From assembly GCA_001770575.1 (NCBI GenBank), contig MERK01000073.1, forward strand, positions 1 to 37,365: a stretch of DNA of 37,365 bases. The letters run 5' to 3'. The position numbers and the translations under genes were made by a program. How positions within the stretch are numbered: position 1 is the first letter of the stretch; each line of letters opens with the position of its first letter. Shown piece by piece: positions 24,847-35,490 of the stretch. Under the pieces are notes generated by a model. The model had not been told where the DNA came from. It saw only the letters and a program-made list of their open reading frames with translations, and did not search any database. The stretch comes from Betaproteobacteria bacterium RIFCSPLOWO2_12_FULL_64_23 (lineage in GTDB: Bacteria > Pseudomonadota > Gammaproteobacteria > Burkholderiales > SG8-39).

Positions 24847-27258
24847 TCAGTGCGTGATGACGCCGCTTACCGGTTGGCCTTCGGCGGCCGGCGCAATCGG
24901 GGCGACCTCGTCCTTCTTGCTCAATGCCTCCGGCCTGCGCTCCAGCGCCAGCTCGAGCACCTGGTCGATCCACTTGACCGGCACGATCTCGAGGCGGTTC
25001 TTGACGTTGTCCGCAATCTCGGCGAGATCCTTCACGTTTTCCTCTGGAATCAGCACCGTCTTGATGCCGCCGCGGTGAGCCGCGAGCAGCTTTTCCTTCA
25101 GTCCGCCGATGGGCAATACCTCCCCGCGCAGCGTGATTTCCCCGGTCATGGCAACATCGGCGCGCACCGGGATGCCGGTGAGAATCGATACCATTGCGGT
25201 GCAGATGCCGATGCCGGCGCTGGGCCCGTCCTTGGGCGTCGCGCCCTCGGGCATGTGAATGTGCAGATCGATCTTCTGGTAGAAGTCCTCGGCAACACCG
25301 AGCTTGGCCGAGCGGCTGCGCACCACGGTGAGCGCCGCCTGGATCGACTCCTGCATCACCTCGCCCAGCTTGCCGGTGGTGATGCTCTTGCCCTTGCCCG
25401 GCATCACCACGGCCTCGATGGTGAGCAGTTCGCCGCCGACCTCGGTCCAGGCAAGACCAGTCACCTGTCCAACCTGGCTTTTCTTTTCGGCGACGCCAAA
25501 GGTGAACTTGCGCACGCCGAGGAACTTATCCAGGTTCTTCGCCGTAACCACGATCTTGCTGTCGCGGCTCTTGGTTACCAGGGTCTTCACCACCTTGCGG
25601 CAGATCTTGGAAATCTCGCGCTCCAGGCTGCGCACACCCGCCTCCCGGCTGTAGTATCGAATAACGTCGCGGATCGCCGACTCCGTGATCGAGACCTCGT
25701 CGAGCTTGAGGCCGTTGTTCTTGAGCTGCTTGGGCAGCAGGTAGCGCGTGGCGATGTGCACCTTCTCGTCTTCGGTATACCCCGAGAGCCGGATGACCTC
25801 CATGCGGTCGAGCAGCGCCGGCGGGATATTGAGCGTGTTCGCGGTGGCGACGAACATCACTTCCGACAGGTCGTATTCAACTTCGACGTAATGGTCGACG
25901 AAAGTATGATTTTGCTCCGGATCCAGCACCTCGAGCAGCGCCGAAGACGGATCGCCGCGAAAGTCCATGCCCAGCTTGTCCACCTCGTCCAGCAGAAACA
26001 GCGGATTGCGCACGCCGATCTTGGTCATGTTCTGCAGGATCTTGCCCGGCATGGAACCGATGTAGGTACGGCGGTGGCCGCGAATCTCCGCCTCGTCGCG
26101 CACGCCGCCCAGCGACATGCGCACGAACTTGCGGTTGGTCGCCTTCGCAATGGACTGACCGAGGGAGGTCTTGCCCACGCCGGGCGCGCCCACCAGACAC
26201 AGGATGGGAGCCTTCACCTTGTCCACGCGGCTTTGCACCGCCAGGTACTCGACGATGCGCTCCTTCACCTTCTCCAGCCCATAGTGATCTGAATCGAGGC
26301 TCTTATCGGCGGCGGCGATGTCCTTGGAGATCTTGCTGCGTTTTTTCCACGGCAGGCCCACCAGTATGTCTATATAGTTGCGCACCACGGTGGCCTCCGC
26401 CGACATCGGCGACATCAGGCGCAGCTTCTTCAACTCGGCCTCGGCCTTGATGCGCGCGTCCTTGGGCATGCGCGCAGCCTTGATCTTCTTCGCGATCTCA
26501 TCCAGGTCCGCGCCGTCCTCGCCCTCGCCCAGCTCTTTCTGGATCGCCTTGACCTGTTCGTTCAGGTAATACTCGCGCTGGCTTTTTTCCATCTGGCGCT
26601 TGACCCGGCCGCGGATGCGCTTTTCCACCTGCAGGATGTCGATCTCGGTCTCGAGCTGCCCGAGCAGGTGCTCCAGGCGCGCCTTGACGTCGAACATCTC
26701 CAGCACCTGCTGCTTCTGTTCCAGCTTCAGCGGCAGGTGCGCCGCAACCGTGTCCGCCAGGCGCCCTGCCTCCTCGATGCCGCCGAGCGAGGTCAGAATC
26801 TCGGGCGGGATCTTCTTGTTCAGCTTCACATACTGATCGAACTGGGTCACCAGCGCCCGGCGCATCGCCTCGACCTCGTTGTTGTCGCTCGCATCCGCGG
26901 GAACGGGTCGGGCCAGAGCCACGTAATGGCTGCGCTGGTCCTCGATTTCCTTGATCACCGCGCGCTGGCTGCCCTCGACCAGCACCTTCACCGTGCCGTC
27001 GGGCAGCTTCAGCATCTGCAAAATGTTGGCGATGCAGCCGATCTGGTACATGTCGTCGGCGCCGGGCTCGTCCTTGGCCGCGGATTTCTGCGCCGCCAGC
27101 ATGATGCTCTTGCCCGCTTCCATGGCAATTTCCATCGCCTTGATCGACTTGGGACGGCCGACAAACAGCGGAATCACCATGTGCGGGAACACCACCACGT
27201 CGCGCAGCGGCAGCAGCGGAAACTGGGTCGGTTCGGAAGAGTATTCAGTAGTGGACAT
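24847..27258 (-). CDS. lon: ATP-dependent protease Lon
   Basis: This 803-residue cytoplasmic AAA+ protease degrades misfolded and regulatory proteins. The N-terminal substrate domain starts [22 protein letters not shown]. The ATPase has Walker A GAPGVGKT near residue 357 and Walker [10 protein letters not shown]. The protease domain has the catalytic Ser680 in PKDGPSAG and Lys723 in GGLKEK. Length and motifs are those of LonA. A GAGG ribosome site precedes the ATG by seven nt. A sigma-32 promoter lies just upstream, so heat induction is expected. It follows clpX by 70 nt. Confidence 0.98.
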   Translation of the reverse strand: MSTTEYSSEPTQFPLLPLRDVVVFPHMVIPLFVGRPKSIKAMEIAMEAGKSIMLAAQKSAAKDEPGADDMYQIGCIANILQMLKLPDGTVKVLVEGSQRAVIKEIEDQRSHYVALARPVPADASDNNEVEAMRRALVTQFDQYVKLNKKIPPEILTSLGGIEEAGRLADTVAAHLPLKLEQKQQVLEMFDVKARLEHLLGQLETEIDILQVEKRIRGRVKRQMEKSQREYYLNEQVKAIQKELGEGEDGADLDEIAKKIKAARMPKDARIKAEAELKKLRLMSPMSAEATVVRNYIDILVGLPWKKRSKISKDIAAADKSLDSDHYGLEKVKERIVEYLAVQSRVDKVKAPILCLVGAPGVGKTSLGQSIAKATNRKFVRMSLGGVRDEAEIRGHRRTYIGSMPGKILQNMTKIGVRNPLFLLDEVDKLGMDFRGDPSSALLEVLDPEQNHTFVDHYVEVEYDLSEVMFVATANTLNIPPALLDRMEVIRLSGYTEDEKVHIATRYLLPKQLKNNGLKLDEVSITESAIRDVIRYYSREAGVRSLEREISKICRKVVKTLVTKSRDSKIVVTAKNLDKFLGVRKFTFGVAEKKSQVGQVTGLAWTEVGGELLTIEAVVMPGKGKSITTGKLGEVMQESIQAALTVVRSRSAKLGVAEDFYQKIDLHIHMPEGATPKDGPSAGIGICTAMVSILTGIPVRADVAMTGEITLRGEVLPIGGLKEKLLAAHRGGIKTVLIPEENVKDLAEIADNVKNRLEIVPVKWIDQVLELALERRPEALSKKDEVAPIAPAAEGQPVSGVITH

Positions 27259-27287
27259 GGCGATACCTCAGCGGGACGTTCATTGGT

Positions 27288-27314
27288 AGATGGGGACGGG
27301 GGACATTAGTTCAA
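27288..27314 (-). promoter_or_regulatory. Sigma-32 (heat-shock) promoter of lon
   Basis: On the minus strand TTGAA (27310-27314) and CCCCATCT (27288-27295) are separated by 14 nt, a close match to the RpoH consensus. As I recall it, the E. coli lon promoter has the same TTGAA, 14-nt spacing and CCCCAT box. It lies about 30 nt before the lon start, inside the clpX-lon gap. Confidence 0.8.
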
Positions 27315-27328
27315 CCCCGTCTGCACAC

Positions 27329-28597
<1,269 letters not shown>

Positions 28598-28604
28598 TTA
28601 AGCC

Positions 28605-29276
28605 TCATTTCCGAACGTCGGCGCGGTTGCTCAGTACATTGTCCACCAAACCGTATTTCACGGCTTCGTCCGCAGACATGAAATTGTCCCGGTCGGTATC
28701 GTGCGCGATGGTGTCCACGCTCTGGCCGGTGTGCAGCGCCAGCATTTCGTTCAGCCGTCCGCGCAGGTACAGGATTTCCTTGGCGTGGATCTCGACGTCC
28801 GACGCCTGCCCCTGAAAACCGCCCATGGGCTGATGGATCATGACGCGCGAATTGGGCAGGCAGAAACGCTTGCCCTTGGCCCCGGCTGCGAGCAGGAACG
28901 AGCCCATGCTGGCGGCCTGGCCCACGCACAGGGTGCTCACGTCGGGCTTGACGAACTGCATCGTGTCGTAGATTGCGAGTCCGGCGGAGACCGAACCGCC
29001 CGGTGAGTTGATATAGAAAGAGATGTCCTTGTCGGGATTTTCCGACTCGAGGAACAGCAACTGGGCGACGATCACGTTGGCCGTCATCTCGTTCACCACG
29101 CCCACCAGAAACACCACGCGCTCCTTCAGCAGGCGCGAATAGATATCGTAGGCGCGCTCGCCGCGGCCGCTCTGCTCGATCACCATGGGGATCAAGCCCA
29201 GGCCTTGCGCACCCTCGAAACCGGCCTGCGGCTCGATCCATCCGGCCGCGCGCGGCCTCCAGCCCGGCTGCATCAT
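28605..29276 (-). CDS. clpP: ATP-dependent Clp protease proteolytic subunit
   Basis: This 223-residue serine protease forms the ClpP barrel. The triad is Ser123 (GQAASMGS), His148 (MIHQP) and Asp197 (TDRDNF). The AAGGAGG ribosome site four nt before the first of two tandem ATGs fixes the start at 29276 or one codon later. This leaves about 30 residues before the conserved [16 protein letters not shown], longer than the 14-residue propeptide of E. coli ClpP; it is presumably removed on maturation. It follows tig by 103 nt, and no clear promoter is seen in the gap. Confidence 0.97.
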   Translation of the reverse strand: MMQPGWRPRAAGWIEPQAGFEGAQGLGLIPMVIEQSGRGERAYDIYSRLLKERVVFLVGVVNEMTANVIVAQLLFLESENPDKDISFYINSPGGSVSAGLAIYDTMQFVKPDVSTLCVGQAASMGSFLLAAGAKGKRFCLPNSRVMIHQPMGGFQGQASDVEIHAKEILYLRGRLNEMLALHTGQSVDTIAHDTDRDNFMSADEAVKYGLVDNVLSNRADVRK

Positions 29277-29379
29277 GCCGCCTCCTTGCGCGTGCCGCAA
29301 CGCAAGATGTGGTCGCGTCGGCAACTGGCGGCATTCGCTTCGGTCGCATCCCCGCTGCGCGGGGCCCCTGCTCGGTCGC

Positions 29380-30687
29380 TCATGCCGTCTTCCCCATAAA
29401 TTCATCGAAATTCACCGCCTTGTCCTCGACGTTCACCTGCCCGAGCACCCAGGCGACCACATTGTCCTCCAGCGCCAGGCTTTCCATCTCGGACAGGCGC
29501 TGCGGCTGCGAATAAATCCATTTTACCACCTCATCGGGCTGCTCGTAGCTCTCGGCCTGCTCCGTCACCAGAGCGCGCACCTGCTCCGGCTTGGGCGCAA
29601 GATCATGCGCCCTGACCAGCTCAGCGATGATCAAGCCCAGCGATACGCGACGCTGGGCCTGCTGCTCGAACATCTCGGGATTGATGGGCACCTGCTCCAT
29701 CTTCATGCCGCGCGCCTCCAGGTCGGCGCGCGCAGCCTGCACCATGCGCTGCGTTTCCATCTCGATCAGCGCCTTGGGCAGATCGATCCTGGTCGCGTCG
29801 AGCAGCACCTGCATGGCCTTGTTCTTGATATCGGCCTGGCTGCGTTTTTTTACTTCGCGCTCGATATTTTCCCTGACCTCGGCGCGCATCCTGGCGAGGT
29901 CGCCGTCCTCCACGCCCAGCGAACGCGCAAACTCGGCATCCACCTCGGGCAGGTGCGGCTCCTCGACCAGCTTGACGCCCAGCTCGAAGCTCGCGCGCTT
30001 GCCGGCCACCTCCTTGCCGTGATAATCGGCCGGAAACGTCAGCTCGAACGTCCTGCTGCCGCCGGCCGCGAGTCCGAGGGTATTGGCCTCGAACTCGGGC
30101 AGCATCTGCTTCTCACCCAGCACAAAGACAAAATCGCTGGCCTTGCCGCCGACAAACTCGACGCCGTCGATTTTGCCCAGGAAATCCGCGGTCACGCGGT
30201 CGCCCGCTGCCGCCGGCCGCTCCACGCTGTGGAAATGCTGGCGCTGCTTGCGCAGGATTTCCAGCGTCTTATCGACCTCGGCATCGCCCACCGAGAGCAC
30301 GGCGCGCTCGATCCTGCTCCCGCCAATATCGCCCGGCGCCACTTCCGGATAGATCTCGAAGGTGGCGCTAAACTCGATGCTCTTGGCGTCGGCCTCGCCC
30401 GATCTGGGCTCGATGCGCGGGTAACCTGCCACCTTGAGATTCTGCTCGCGCACCGCATCGCTGAAAGCTTTCTGCACGGTGTCGCCGATGACCTCGGAAC
30501 GCACCTGCGGTCCATATTGCTGGGCGACGAGTTTCAGCGGCACCTTGCCCGGACGAAAGCCCGCCATGCGCAGATTGCGCGAGAGTTTTTTCAGCCGCTC
30601 GTCGACCTGCTTTTCGATTTCCTCGACTGCAACCGCCATGTTCAGCCGGCGCTCAAGCAGACCCAGATTTTCCAAACTTGTTTGCAT
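29380..30687 (-). CDS. tig: Trigger factor (ribosome-bound chaperone)
   Basis: This 435-residue chaperone binds new chains at the ribosome exit. The N-terminal domain carries the ribosome-docking motif GFRPGKVP at about residues 44-51. An FKBP-type isomerase domain (about 150-245, with [14 protein letters not shown]) and a C-terminal helical domain follow. Length and order are standard. A GAGGG ribosome site lies six nt before the ATG. It stands at the head of tig-clpP-clpX-lon, the usual proteobacterial order, and downstream of tRNA-Leu on the same strand. Confidence 0.98.
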   Translation of the reverse strand: MQTSLENLGLLERRLNMAVAVEEIEKQVDERLKKLSRNLRMAGFRPGKVPLKLVAQQYGPQVRSEVIGDTVQKAFSDAVREQNLKVAGYPRIEPRSGEADAKSIEFSATFEIYPEVAPGDIGGSRIERAVLSVGDAEVDKTLEILRKQRQHFHSVERPAAAGDRVTADFLGKIDGVEFVGGKASDFVFVLGEKQMLPEFEANTLGLAAGGSRTFELTFPADYHGKEVAGKRASFELGVKLVEEPHLPEVDAEFARSLGVEDGDLARMRAEVRENIEREVKKRSQADIKNKAMQVLLDATRIDLPKALIEMETQRMVQAARADLEARGMKMEQVPINPEMFEQQAQRRVSLGLIIAELVRAHDLAPKPEQVRALVTEQAESYEQPDEVVKWIYSQPQRLSEMESLALEDNVVAWVLGQVNVEDKAVNFDEFMGKTA

Positions 30688-30716
30688 CGAATTCCCTCAA
30701 AGTCCGTAACTAAACC

Positions 30717-30747
30717 GCGAAACCGAAAGGGGGCACTCCCGTTTCGC
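30717..30747 (-). terminator. Possible hairpin after tRNA-Leu
   Basis: GCGAAAC (30741-30747, read on the minus strand) pairs with GTTTCGC (30717-30723). An inner stretch rich in G then C may form a second pairing. It lies between tRNA-Leu and tig. There is no U-run, so it could be a weak terminator or part of the tRNA trailer, with some transcription continuing into tig. Confidence 0.35.
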
Positions 30748-30772
30748 AACCCGCTCTCCAGGCTCCACGGCA

Positions 30773-30857
30773 TGGTGCGAAGGAAGGGACTCGAACCCCC
30801 ATGCCGTAAGGCGCTGGAACCTAAATCCAGTGCGTCTACCAATTCCGCCACCTTCGC
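30773..30857 (-). tRNA. tRNA-Leu (TAG)
   Basis: This 85-nt class II tRNA has acceptor arms GCGAAGG and CCTTCGC, with an encoded CCA end. The anticodon loop TTTAGGT between CTGGA and TCCAG gives TAG. The long variable arm (GCGCCTTACGGCAT region) is typical of Leu. It lies upstream of tig, with which it may be co-transcribed. Confidence 0.96.
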
Positions 30858-30862
30858 GCGGA

Positions 30863-30891
30863 TGCAATTTTACGCGATTTCCTCCTATACT
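30863..30891 (+). promoter_or_regulatory. Candidate promoter of hpnCDE
   Basis: A good -10 TATACT (30886-30891) is preceded after 17 nt by a poor -35 TGCAAT (30863-30868). It would start transcription about 35 nt before hpnC. It physically overlaps the tRNA-Leu promoter on the other strand. Confidence 0.45.
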
Positions 30892-30896
30892 GTCAG
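30867..30896 (-). promoter_or_regulatory. Candidate sigma-70 promoter of tRNA-Leu
   Basis: On the minus strand CTGACA (30891-30896) and TAAAAT (30867-30872) are 18 nt apart. The -10 ends 9 nt before the tRNA 5' end, a short leader as expected for a tRNA gene. Confidence 0.7.
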
Positions 30897-30932
30897 CCCA
30901 AGTTTTACTAATTCCTCAAGAATTTCAAGCTA

Positions 30933-31742
30933 ATGTCCGCGGGCCACTACGAAAATTTCCCGGTTGCCTCGGCGCTGCTGCCGGCCCCATTGCGCCATCC
31001 GGTCTCGGTCATCTACCGCTTTGCCCGCTCGGCGGACGATTTCGCCGACGAAGGCGACCTGCCGCCGGGCCAGCGGCTGGCGCAGTTGGATGATTATCGT
31101 CAAGAACTCGGGAGGTTGGAGGCGGGCGCCGTGCCACACCGGCCTCTTTTCGTCGAACTTGGACAGATCGTGCATCGATACCGGCTGCCATTGCCGCTGT
31201 TTCACGACCTGCTTGACGCATTTGCCCAGGACGTCGTGAAGCAGCGCTATGCCGACTTCGCCCAGCTCATGGATTACTGCCGGCGCTCGGCCAACCCGGT
31301 GGGCCGCCTGCTGCTGCATTTGTTCGATGCCGCAACCGGCGAAAACCTGAAGCGTTCGGATGCGATCTGCAGCAGCCTGCAGTTGATCAACTTCTGCCAG
31401 GACGTGGAGATCGACTGGCGCAAAGGCCGCATCTACCTGCCGCAAGACGAGATACGGCATTTTGGCGTGACCGAACGCCAGATCGCAAGCGGCGACGCTT
31501 CGGGACCATGGCCGGCCCTGATGCGGTTTCAGGTCGAGCGCGCGCGCGCGCTGATCGAATCGGGCGCGCCCCTGGGACGCGCGCTGCCGGGGCGCATCGG
31601 CCTGGAAATCCGCACCATCGTCCAGGGCGGTCTGCGCATACTCGAAAAAATAGACAAGGCCGACGGTGACGTCTACCATCACCGACCAGTGTTGAGCGCT
31701 TACGACTGGCCTTTGCTGCTGTTCCGGGCATTGACGGGCTGA
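30933..31742 (+). CDS. hpnC: Squalene-biosynthesis enzyme HpnC (hydroxysqualene synthase)
   Basis: This 269-residue member of the squalene/phytoene synthase family works with HpnD and HpnE. In the known three-step route HpnD makes presqualene diphosphate from farnesyl diphosphate, HpnC converts it to hydroxysqualene and HpnE reduces that to squalene. The two Asp-rich helices appear as RSADDFADEGD and NFCQDVEIDWRKGRIYLP. The N-terminal HYENFPVASALLPAPLRHPV is typical of HpnC. It is the first gene of the cluster. The ribosome site is weak. Confidence 0.94.
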   Translation: MSAGHYENFPVASALLPAPLRHPVSVIYRFARSADDFADEGDLPPGQRLAQLDDYRQELGRLEAGAVPHRPLFVELGQIVHRYRLPLPLFHDLLDAFAQDVVKQRYADFAQLMDYCRRSANPVGRLLLHLFDAATGENLKRSDAICSSLQLINFCQDVEIDWRKGRIYLPQDEIRHFGVTERQIASGDASGPWPALMRFQVERARALIESGAPLGRALPGRIGLEIRTIVQGGLRILEKIDKADGDVYHHRPVLSAYDWPLLLFRALTG

Positions 31743-31800
31743 TGTCGCGCTGCCGATGTTTTCACTGCGGTTTTATAGGCCCTGCAATCCAGGAATGTGC

Positions 31801-32634
31801 GTGAGTCCCGACGAATACTGTCAAAGCAAGGCGGCGCAGAGCGGATCGAGCTTTTATTACGCCTTCCTGTTTCTGCCGCCGCAACGACGCCGCGCCATCA
31901 CCGCGCTGTACGCCTTCTGCCGCGAGGTGGACGACATCGTCGATGAATGCACCGATACCGGCGTCGCGCGCACCAAGCTCGCCTGGTGGCGGCAGGAACT
32001 CGCCCGGCTGTACGCCGGCCAACCGCAGCATCCGGTGGCGCGCGCGCTCGCCCCCGCGATCCAGCCCTTCGGCATCAAACACGAATACCTGGCCGAGATC
32101 ATCGACGGCATGCAGATGGACCTGAGCCAGAACCGCTACCTCGATTTCGACGCATTGGAGCAGTACTGCCACCGCGTCGCCGGCGTGGTCGGCCTGCTTG
32201 CCGCCTCGATCTTCGGCTACCGCGACGAACGCACGCTCGCCTACGCCCACACTCTTGGACTCGCGTTTCAGCTGACCAACATCATCCGCGACGTCGGTGA
32301 GGACAGCCGCAAAGGGCGCATCTATCTGCCTCTGAGCGAGCTGCAGCAATTCAAGGTCAGCGCGGACGACATCCTGCACGCGCGCCAGACCGAGAACTTC
32401 GTCCATTTGATGGCGTTTCAAATCGGGCGCGCCGAGCGCTATTACCGCGCGGCTTTCGAACAATTGCCGCAACTGGACCGCAAGGCGCAGCGGCCCGGCC
32501 TGATCATGGCGGCGATCTATCGCGCACTGCTCAGAGAAATCGCAGACGACGGCTGCAAGGTGCTCAGCCAGCGCACGGCGTTGACGCCGGTGCGCAAACT
32601 GTGGATCGCATGCAAGACCTGGATCACCGCATGA
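31801..32634 (+). CDS. hpnD: Presqualene diphosphate synthase HpnD
   Basis: This 277-residue squalene/phytoene synthase family enzyme should condense two farnesyl diphosphates into presqualene diphosphate. It has the DxxxD motif in REVDDIVDE and a second in NIIRDVGEDSRKGRIYLP, with SGSSFYYAFLFLPP near the N-terminus. I chose GTG at 31801, which gives MSPDEYCQSKAA, the family start; AGGA lies six nt upstream. An in-frame ATG two codons earlier has no spaced ribosome site. It follows hpnC by 58 nt and overlaps hpnE in ATGA. Confidence 0.94.
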   Translation: MSPDEYCQSKAAQSGSSFYYAFLFLPPQRRRAITALYAFCREVDDIVDECTDTGVARTKLAWWRQELARLYAGQPQHPVARALAPAIQPFGIKHEYLAEIIDGMQMDLSQNRYLDFDALEQYCHRVAGVVGLLAASIFGYRDERTLAYAHTLGLAFQLTNIIRDVGEDSRKGRIYLPLSELQQFKVSADDILHARQTENFVHLMAFQIGRAERYYRAAFEQLPQLDRKAQRPGLIMAAIYRALLREIADDGCKVLSQRTALTPVRKLWIACKTWITA

Positions 32635-33917
32635 ACGTCGCCATCATCGGCGCCGGCTGGGCCGGCATGGCCGCAGCCGTGGCGCTGGCTCAGGCGAAGA
32701 TCCGGGTCACGGTATTTGAAGCGGCGCGGCATCCCGGCGGCCGCGCGCGCTCGGTCGAAATCGAGGGCATCGAAATCGACAACGGCCAGCACCTGATGAT
32801 CGGCGCTTACCGCGAAACCCTGCGCCTGATGCGCACCGTCGGCGCCGACCCGGACCGGCTGCTCGCGCGCCAGCCCCTCGCCATCGAATACCCGGGCAAG
32901 TTCAGCCTGCGCGCACCGCGCCTTCCCGCGCCGCTGCATCTGGCCGCCGCCCTGCTGACTGCCGGCGGGCTGACCTTTGGCGAGCGCATGGCCGCGATGC
33001 GCTTCATGACGGCGATGCGCCGCAACGCCTATCGTATCGCCGCCGATATGCCGGTCGCCGAACTGCTCGTCCGGCACCGCCAGACCGGAGCGCTCGCGCG
33101 CTATTTGTGGGAGCCCCTGTGCGTGTCGGCCCTCAACACCCCGGCCGCCTCGGCTTCGGCGCAGGTTTTTCTCAACCTGTTTCGCGATGCGCTGGACGGC
33201 GCGCGCGCGAACAGCGACTTCCTTTTCCCGCGCGTGGCTCTGGGCAAGCTTTTTCCGGAGCCTGCGGCGGACTTTGTGCGCGCCAACGGCGGCTCGGTGC
33301 GGCTGGGAACGCCGGTGCGGACGCTGGACAAGACTGCCGAGGGCTTCGTCCTGGACGCGGGCCCGGAGCGCTACAGCCATGCGATCCTCGCCGCGGGGCC
33401 GCATCAGATCGATGCCCTGCTCGAGCGGTTCGCCGCGCTCGCGCCAACGCGCCAGAGCGTGGCCGCGCTCGCCTACGAGCCGATTTACACCTGCTACCTG
33501 CAGTATCCGCAGGAGGTGTCGATGCCGCAACCGATGACGGGCTTCGACGGCGGCAACGTTCAATGGATATTCGACCGGGGCCGGCTGAACGGGATAGCGG
33601 GACTGCTGGCAGCGGTGATCAGCGCGCGTGGCGCCCACCAGCTCGTCTCCCAGAACGATCTCGCAAGCGCCATCCACCGCGAACTCGCCGCTTTCCTGCC
33701 CGGCCTGCCCGCGCCCCTGTGGTCGCGCGTCATCGCGGAAAAGCGCGCCACTTTCTCCTGCCGTCCTGGCATTGCACGGCCCGCGAACCGGACTGCGGTC
33801 GACCGGCTTTACCTGGCGGGCGACTACACCGCCAGCGACTATCCGTCCACGCTGGAGTCGGCCGTGCGCAGCGGTGTGCTCGCCGCCAAGCTGGTGCTCG
33901 AGCAGGGCCTGGCCTAG
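32631..33917 (+). CDS. hpnE: Hydroxysqualene dehydroxylase HpnE (FAD-dependent)
   Basis: This 428-residue flavoprotein of the amine-oxidase/phytoene-desaturase family should reduce hydroxysqualene to squalene. The N-terminal FAD fold AIIGAGWAGMAAAVAL is followed by the family motif HPGGRARS. The C-terminal FAD contact is LYLAGDYTASDYPSTLESAVRSG. The start overlaps the hpnD stop (ATGA) and has no clear ribosome site of its own, so it is likely coupled to hpnD translation. No squalene-hopene cyclase is in the window, so hopanoid production is inferred. The stop codon overlaps that of radA on the other strand. Confidence 0.94.
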   Translation: MNVAIIGAGWAGMAAAVALAQAKIRVTVFEAARHPGGRARSVEIEGIEIDNGQHLMIGAYRETLRLMRTVGADPDRLLARQPLAIEYPGKFSLRAPRLPAPLHLAAALLTAGGLTFGERMAAMRFMTAMRRNAYRIAADMPVAELLVRHRQTGALARYLWEPLCVSALNTPAASASAQVFLNLFRDALDGARANSDFLFPRVALGKLFPEPAADFVRANGGSVRLGTPVRTLDKTAEGFVLDAGPERYSHAILAAGPHQIDALLERFAALAPTRQSVAALAYEPIYTCYLQYPQEVSMPQPMTGFDGGNVQWIFDRGRLNGIAGLLAAVISARGAHQLVSQNDLASAIHRELAAFLPGLPAPLWSRVIAEKRATFSCRPGIARPANRTAVDRLYLAGDYTASDYPSTLESAVRSGVLAAKLVLEQGLA

Positions 33918-35266
33918 CGCAGGCGCGCGACGGCGTCCTCGACCCTGTCGCAGGCGATGATTTCCAGGCCGCTGATCGCCTGCCTGGGCACATTGGCCTT
34001 GGGGATGATCGCCTGGGTGAACCCAAGCTTGGCCGCCTCGCGCAGCCGTTCCTGTCCGCGCGGCGCCGGGCGTATTTCCCCCGCCAGGCCCACTTCCCCG
34101 AACACCACCAGCTGTTGCGCGAGCGGCCTGGCGCGCAGCGACGACACGATCGCGAGCAGCACGGCAAGGTCGGCGGCCGGTTCGCTGATTTTCACGCCGC
34201 CCACCGCGTTGACGAATACATCCTGGTCGAAACAGGCGATGCCCGCGTGCCGGTGCAGCACGGCCAGCAGCATCGCCAGCCGGTTCTGCTCCAAGCCGAC
34301 CGAGAGACGGCGCGGATTGGGAGCGTGCGCCTCGTCCACCAGCGCCTGAATCTCGACCAGCAAGGGACGCGTGCCTTCCTGCGTCACCAGCACGCAGGAA
34401 CCCGGCACCTGGCCGTCGTGACGCGACAGGAACAGTGCAGACGGGTTGGACACCCCTTTCAATCCCTTGTCGGTCATGGCGAACACGCCGAGCTCGTTCA
34501 CCGCACCGAAGCGATTCTTGAACGCGCGGATCAGGCGAAAGCTCTGCTGCGTATCGCCCTCGAAGTAGAGCACGGTATCGACGATATGTTCCAGCACCCG
34601 CGGCCCGGCGAGCGCGCCTTCCTTGGTCACGTGACCGATGAAGACGATAATCGTGCCGGTCTGCTTGGCCAGGCGCGTCAGCTGCGCCGCGCATTCCCTC
34701 ACCTGCGCCACCGACCCCGGAGCCGAAGAAAGCGCGTCGGAATAGAGTGTCTGGATGGAATCGATGACCACGATTTCCGGCTTCGCCCCGGCCAACACGG
34801 TCTGGATTCTTTCGAGATTGATCTCGGCGAGCAGCTGCAGGCCGCCCGAGTCGAGCCCAAGGCGGGTGGCGCGCAGCGCCACTTGCTCTGCCGACTCCTC
34901 CCCGCTGACGTAGACCGCCAGATGCGCCCCGCTCATGGCGGCGAGTGCCTGCAACAGCAGCGTCGACTTGCCGATGCCCGGATCACCGCCGATCAGCACC
35001 ACCTGCCCGGCGACCAGTCCGCCGCCTAGCACGCGATCGAACTCGGCCACTCCGGTGGGCAGGCGCGGCGCTTCGCGCGCGCTCACCTCGGCCAGCTTCT
35101 GCAACTTGGATGCGGCCGCAACGCTCTTGTAGCGGTGGGTCGATGCCGTCTCCGCCGCGGTTTCGACGAGCGTATTCCAGGCGGCGCAACTCGGGCACTG
35201 GCCCTGCCATTTCGGCGCGCTGCCACCGCACTCGGTGCAGGTGTAGACGGATTTGGATTTAGCCAC
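33914..35266 (-). CDS. radA: DNA repair protein RadA
   Basis: This 450-residue RecA-like helicase promotes branch migration in recombination. An N-terminal zinc finger has Cys10, Cys13, Cys24 and Cys27 (CTECG, CPSC). Walker A is GDPGIGKST (residues 94-102). The RadA-specific KNRFG motif is in FKNRFGAVNELG, and a Lon-like C-terminal domain follows. The family start AKSKSVYTC fixes a GTG at 35264-35266, two nt after the hicA stop. The frame is open a little further upstream, but only inside hicA. The ribosome site is weak, so translation may be coupled to hicA. Confidence 0.96.
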   Translation of the reverse strand: MAKSKSVYTCTECGGSAPKWQGQCPSCAAWNTLVETAAETASTHRYKSVAAASKLQKLAEVSAREAPRLPTGVAEFDRVLGGGLVAGQVVLIGGDPGIGKSTLLLQALAAMSGAHLAVYVSGEESAEQVALRATRLGLDSGGLQLLAEINLERIQTVLAGAKPEIVVIDSIQTLYSDALSSAPGSVAQVRECAAQLTRLAKQTGTIIVFIGHVTKEGALAGPRVLEHIVDTVLYFEGDTQQSFRLIRAFKNRFGAVNELGVFAMTDKGLKGVSNPSALFLSRHDGQVPGSCVLVTQEGTRPLLVEIQALVDEAHAPNPRRLSVGLEQNRLAMLLAVLHRHAGIACFDQDVFVNAVGGVKISEPAADLAVLLAIVSSLRARPLAQQLVVFGEVGLAGEIRPAPRGQERLREAAKLGFTQAIIPKANVPRQAISGLEIIACDRVEDAVARLR

Positions 35267-35268
35267 GT

Positions 35269-35490
35269 TCAGGACTCGAACTCTGAGCGTGGCAGGCCGC
35301 ATTGCCGGATGATCGACTGCAGTGTGCCGATCTTCAACTCCTCATGATCGGGCACCGGAACCGTAACGCTGCCGGCAGACGTGCGAACTTGCATCACGAC
35401 GTGGCTGCCGCGCCTTCTCACCTCCAAGAAGCCGTGGCGCGCTAGAATCCTGCAGACTTCCTTGCCGGAGATAACGGCAAGTTTAGCCAT
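35269..35490 (-). CDS. hicA: HicA-type mRNA interferase toxin
   Basis: This 73-residue toxin has the double-stranded-RNA-binding-like HicA fold. In this family the catalytic His sits in a G-S-H motif, here GSHVVM with His30. The pattern GKEVCRILARHGF, then RRRGSH, then VPVPDHEELKIGTLQSIIRQ is typical. It should cut mRNA or tmRNA when free of HicB. It overlaps hicB by 8 nt and lies directly upstream of radA. Confidence 0.9.
   Translation of the reverse strand: MAKLAVISGKEVCRILARHGFLEVRRRGSHVVMQVRTSAGSVTVPVPDHEELKIGTLQSIIRQCGLPRSEFES

Noticed and set aside
27295..27321. GACGGGG/CCCCGTC inverted repeat after clpX as a terminator
   Set aside because: The stem is only 7 bp with a 13-nt loop and no U-run, and the same bases form a much better sigma-32 promoter for lon.
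31756..31800. Upstream start of hpnD adding 15 residues
   Set aside because: The extra residues have no family match. GTG at 31801 has a spaced AGGA ribosome site and gives the usual HpnD N-terminus.
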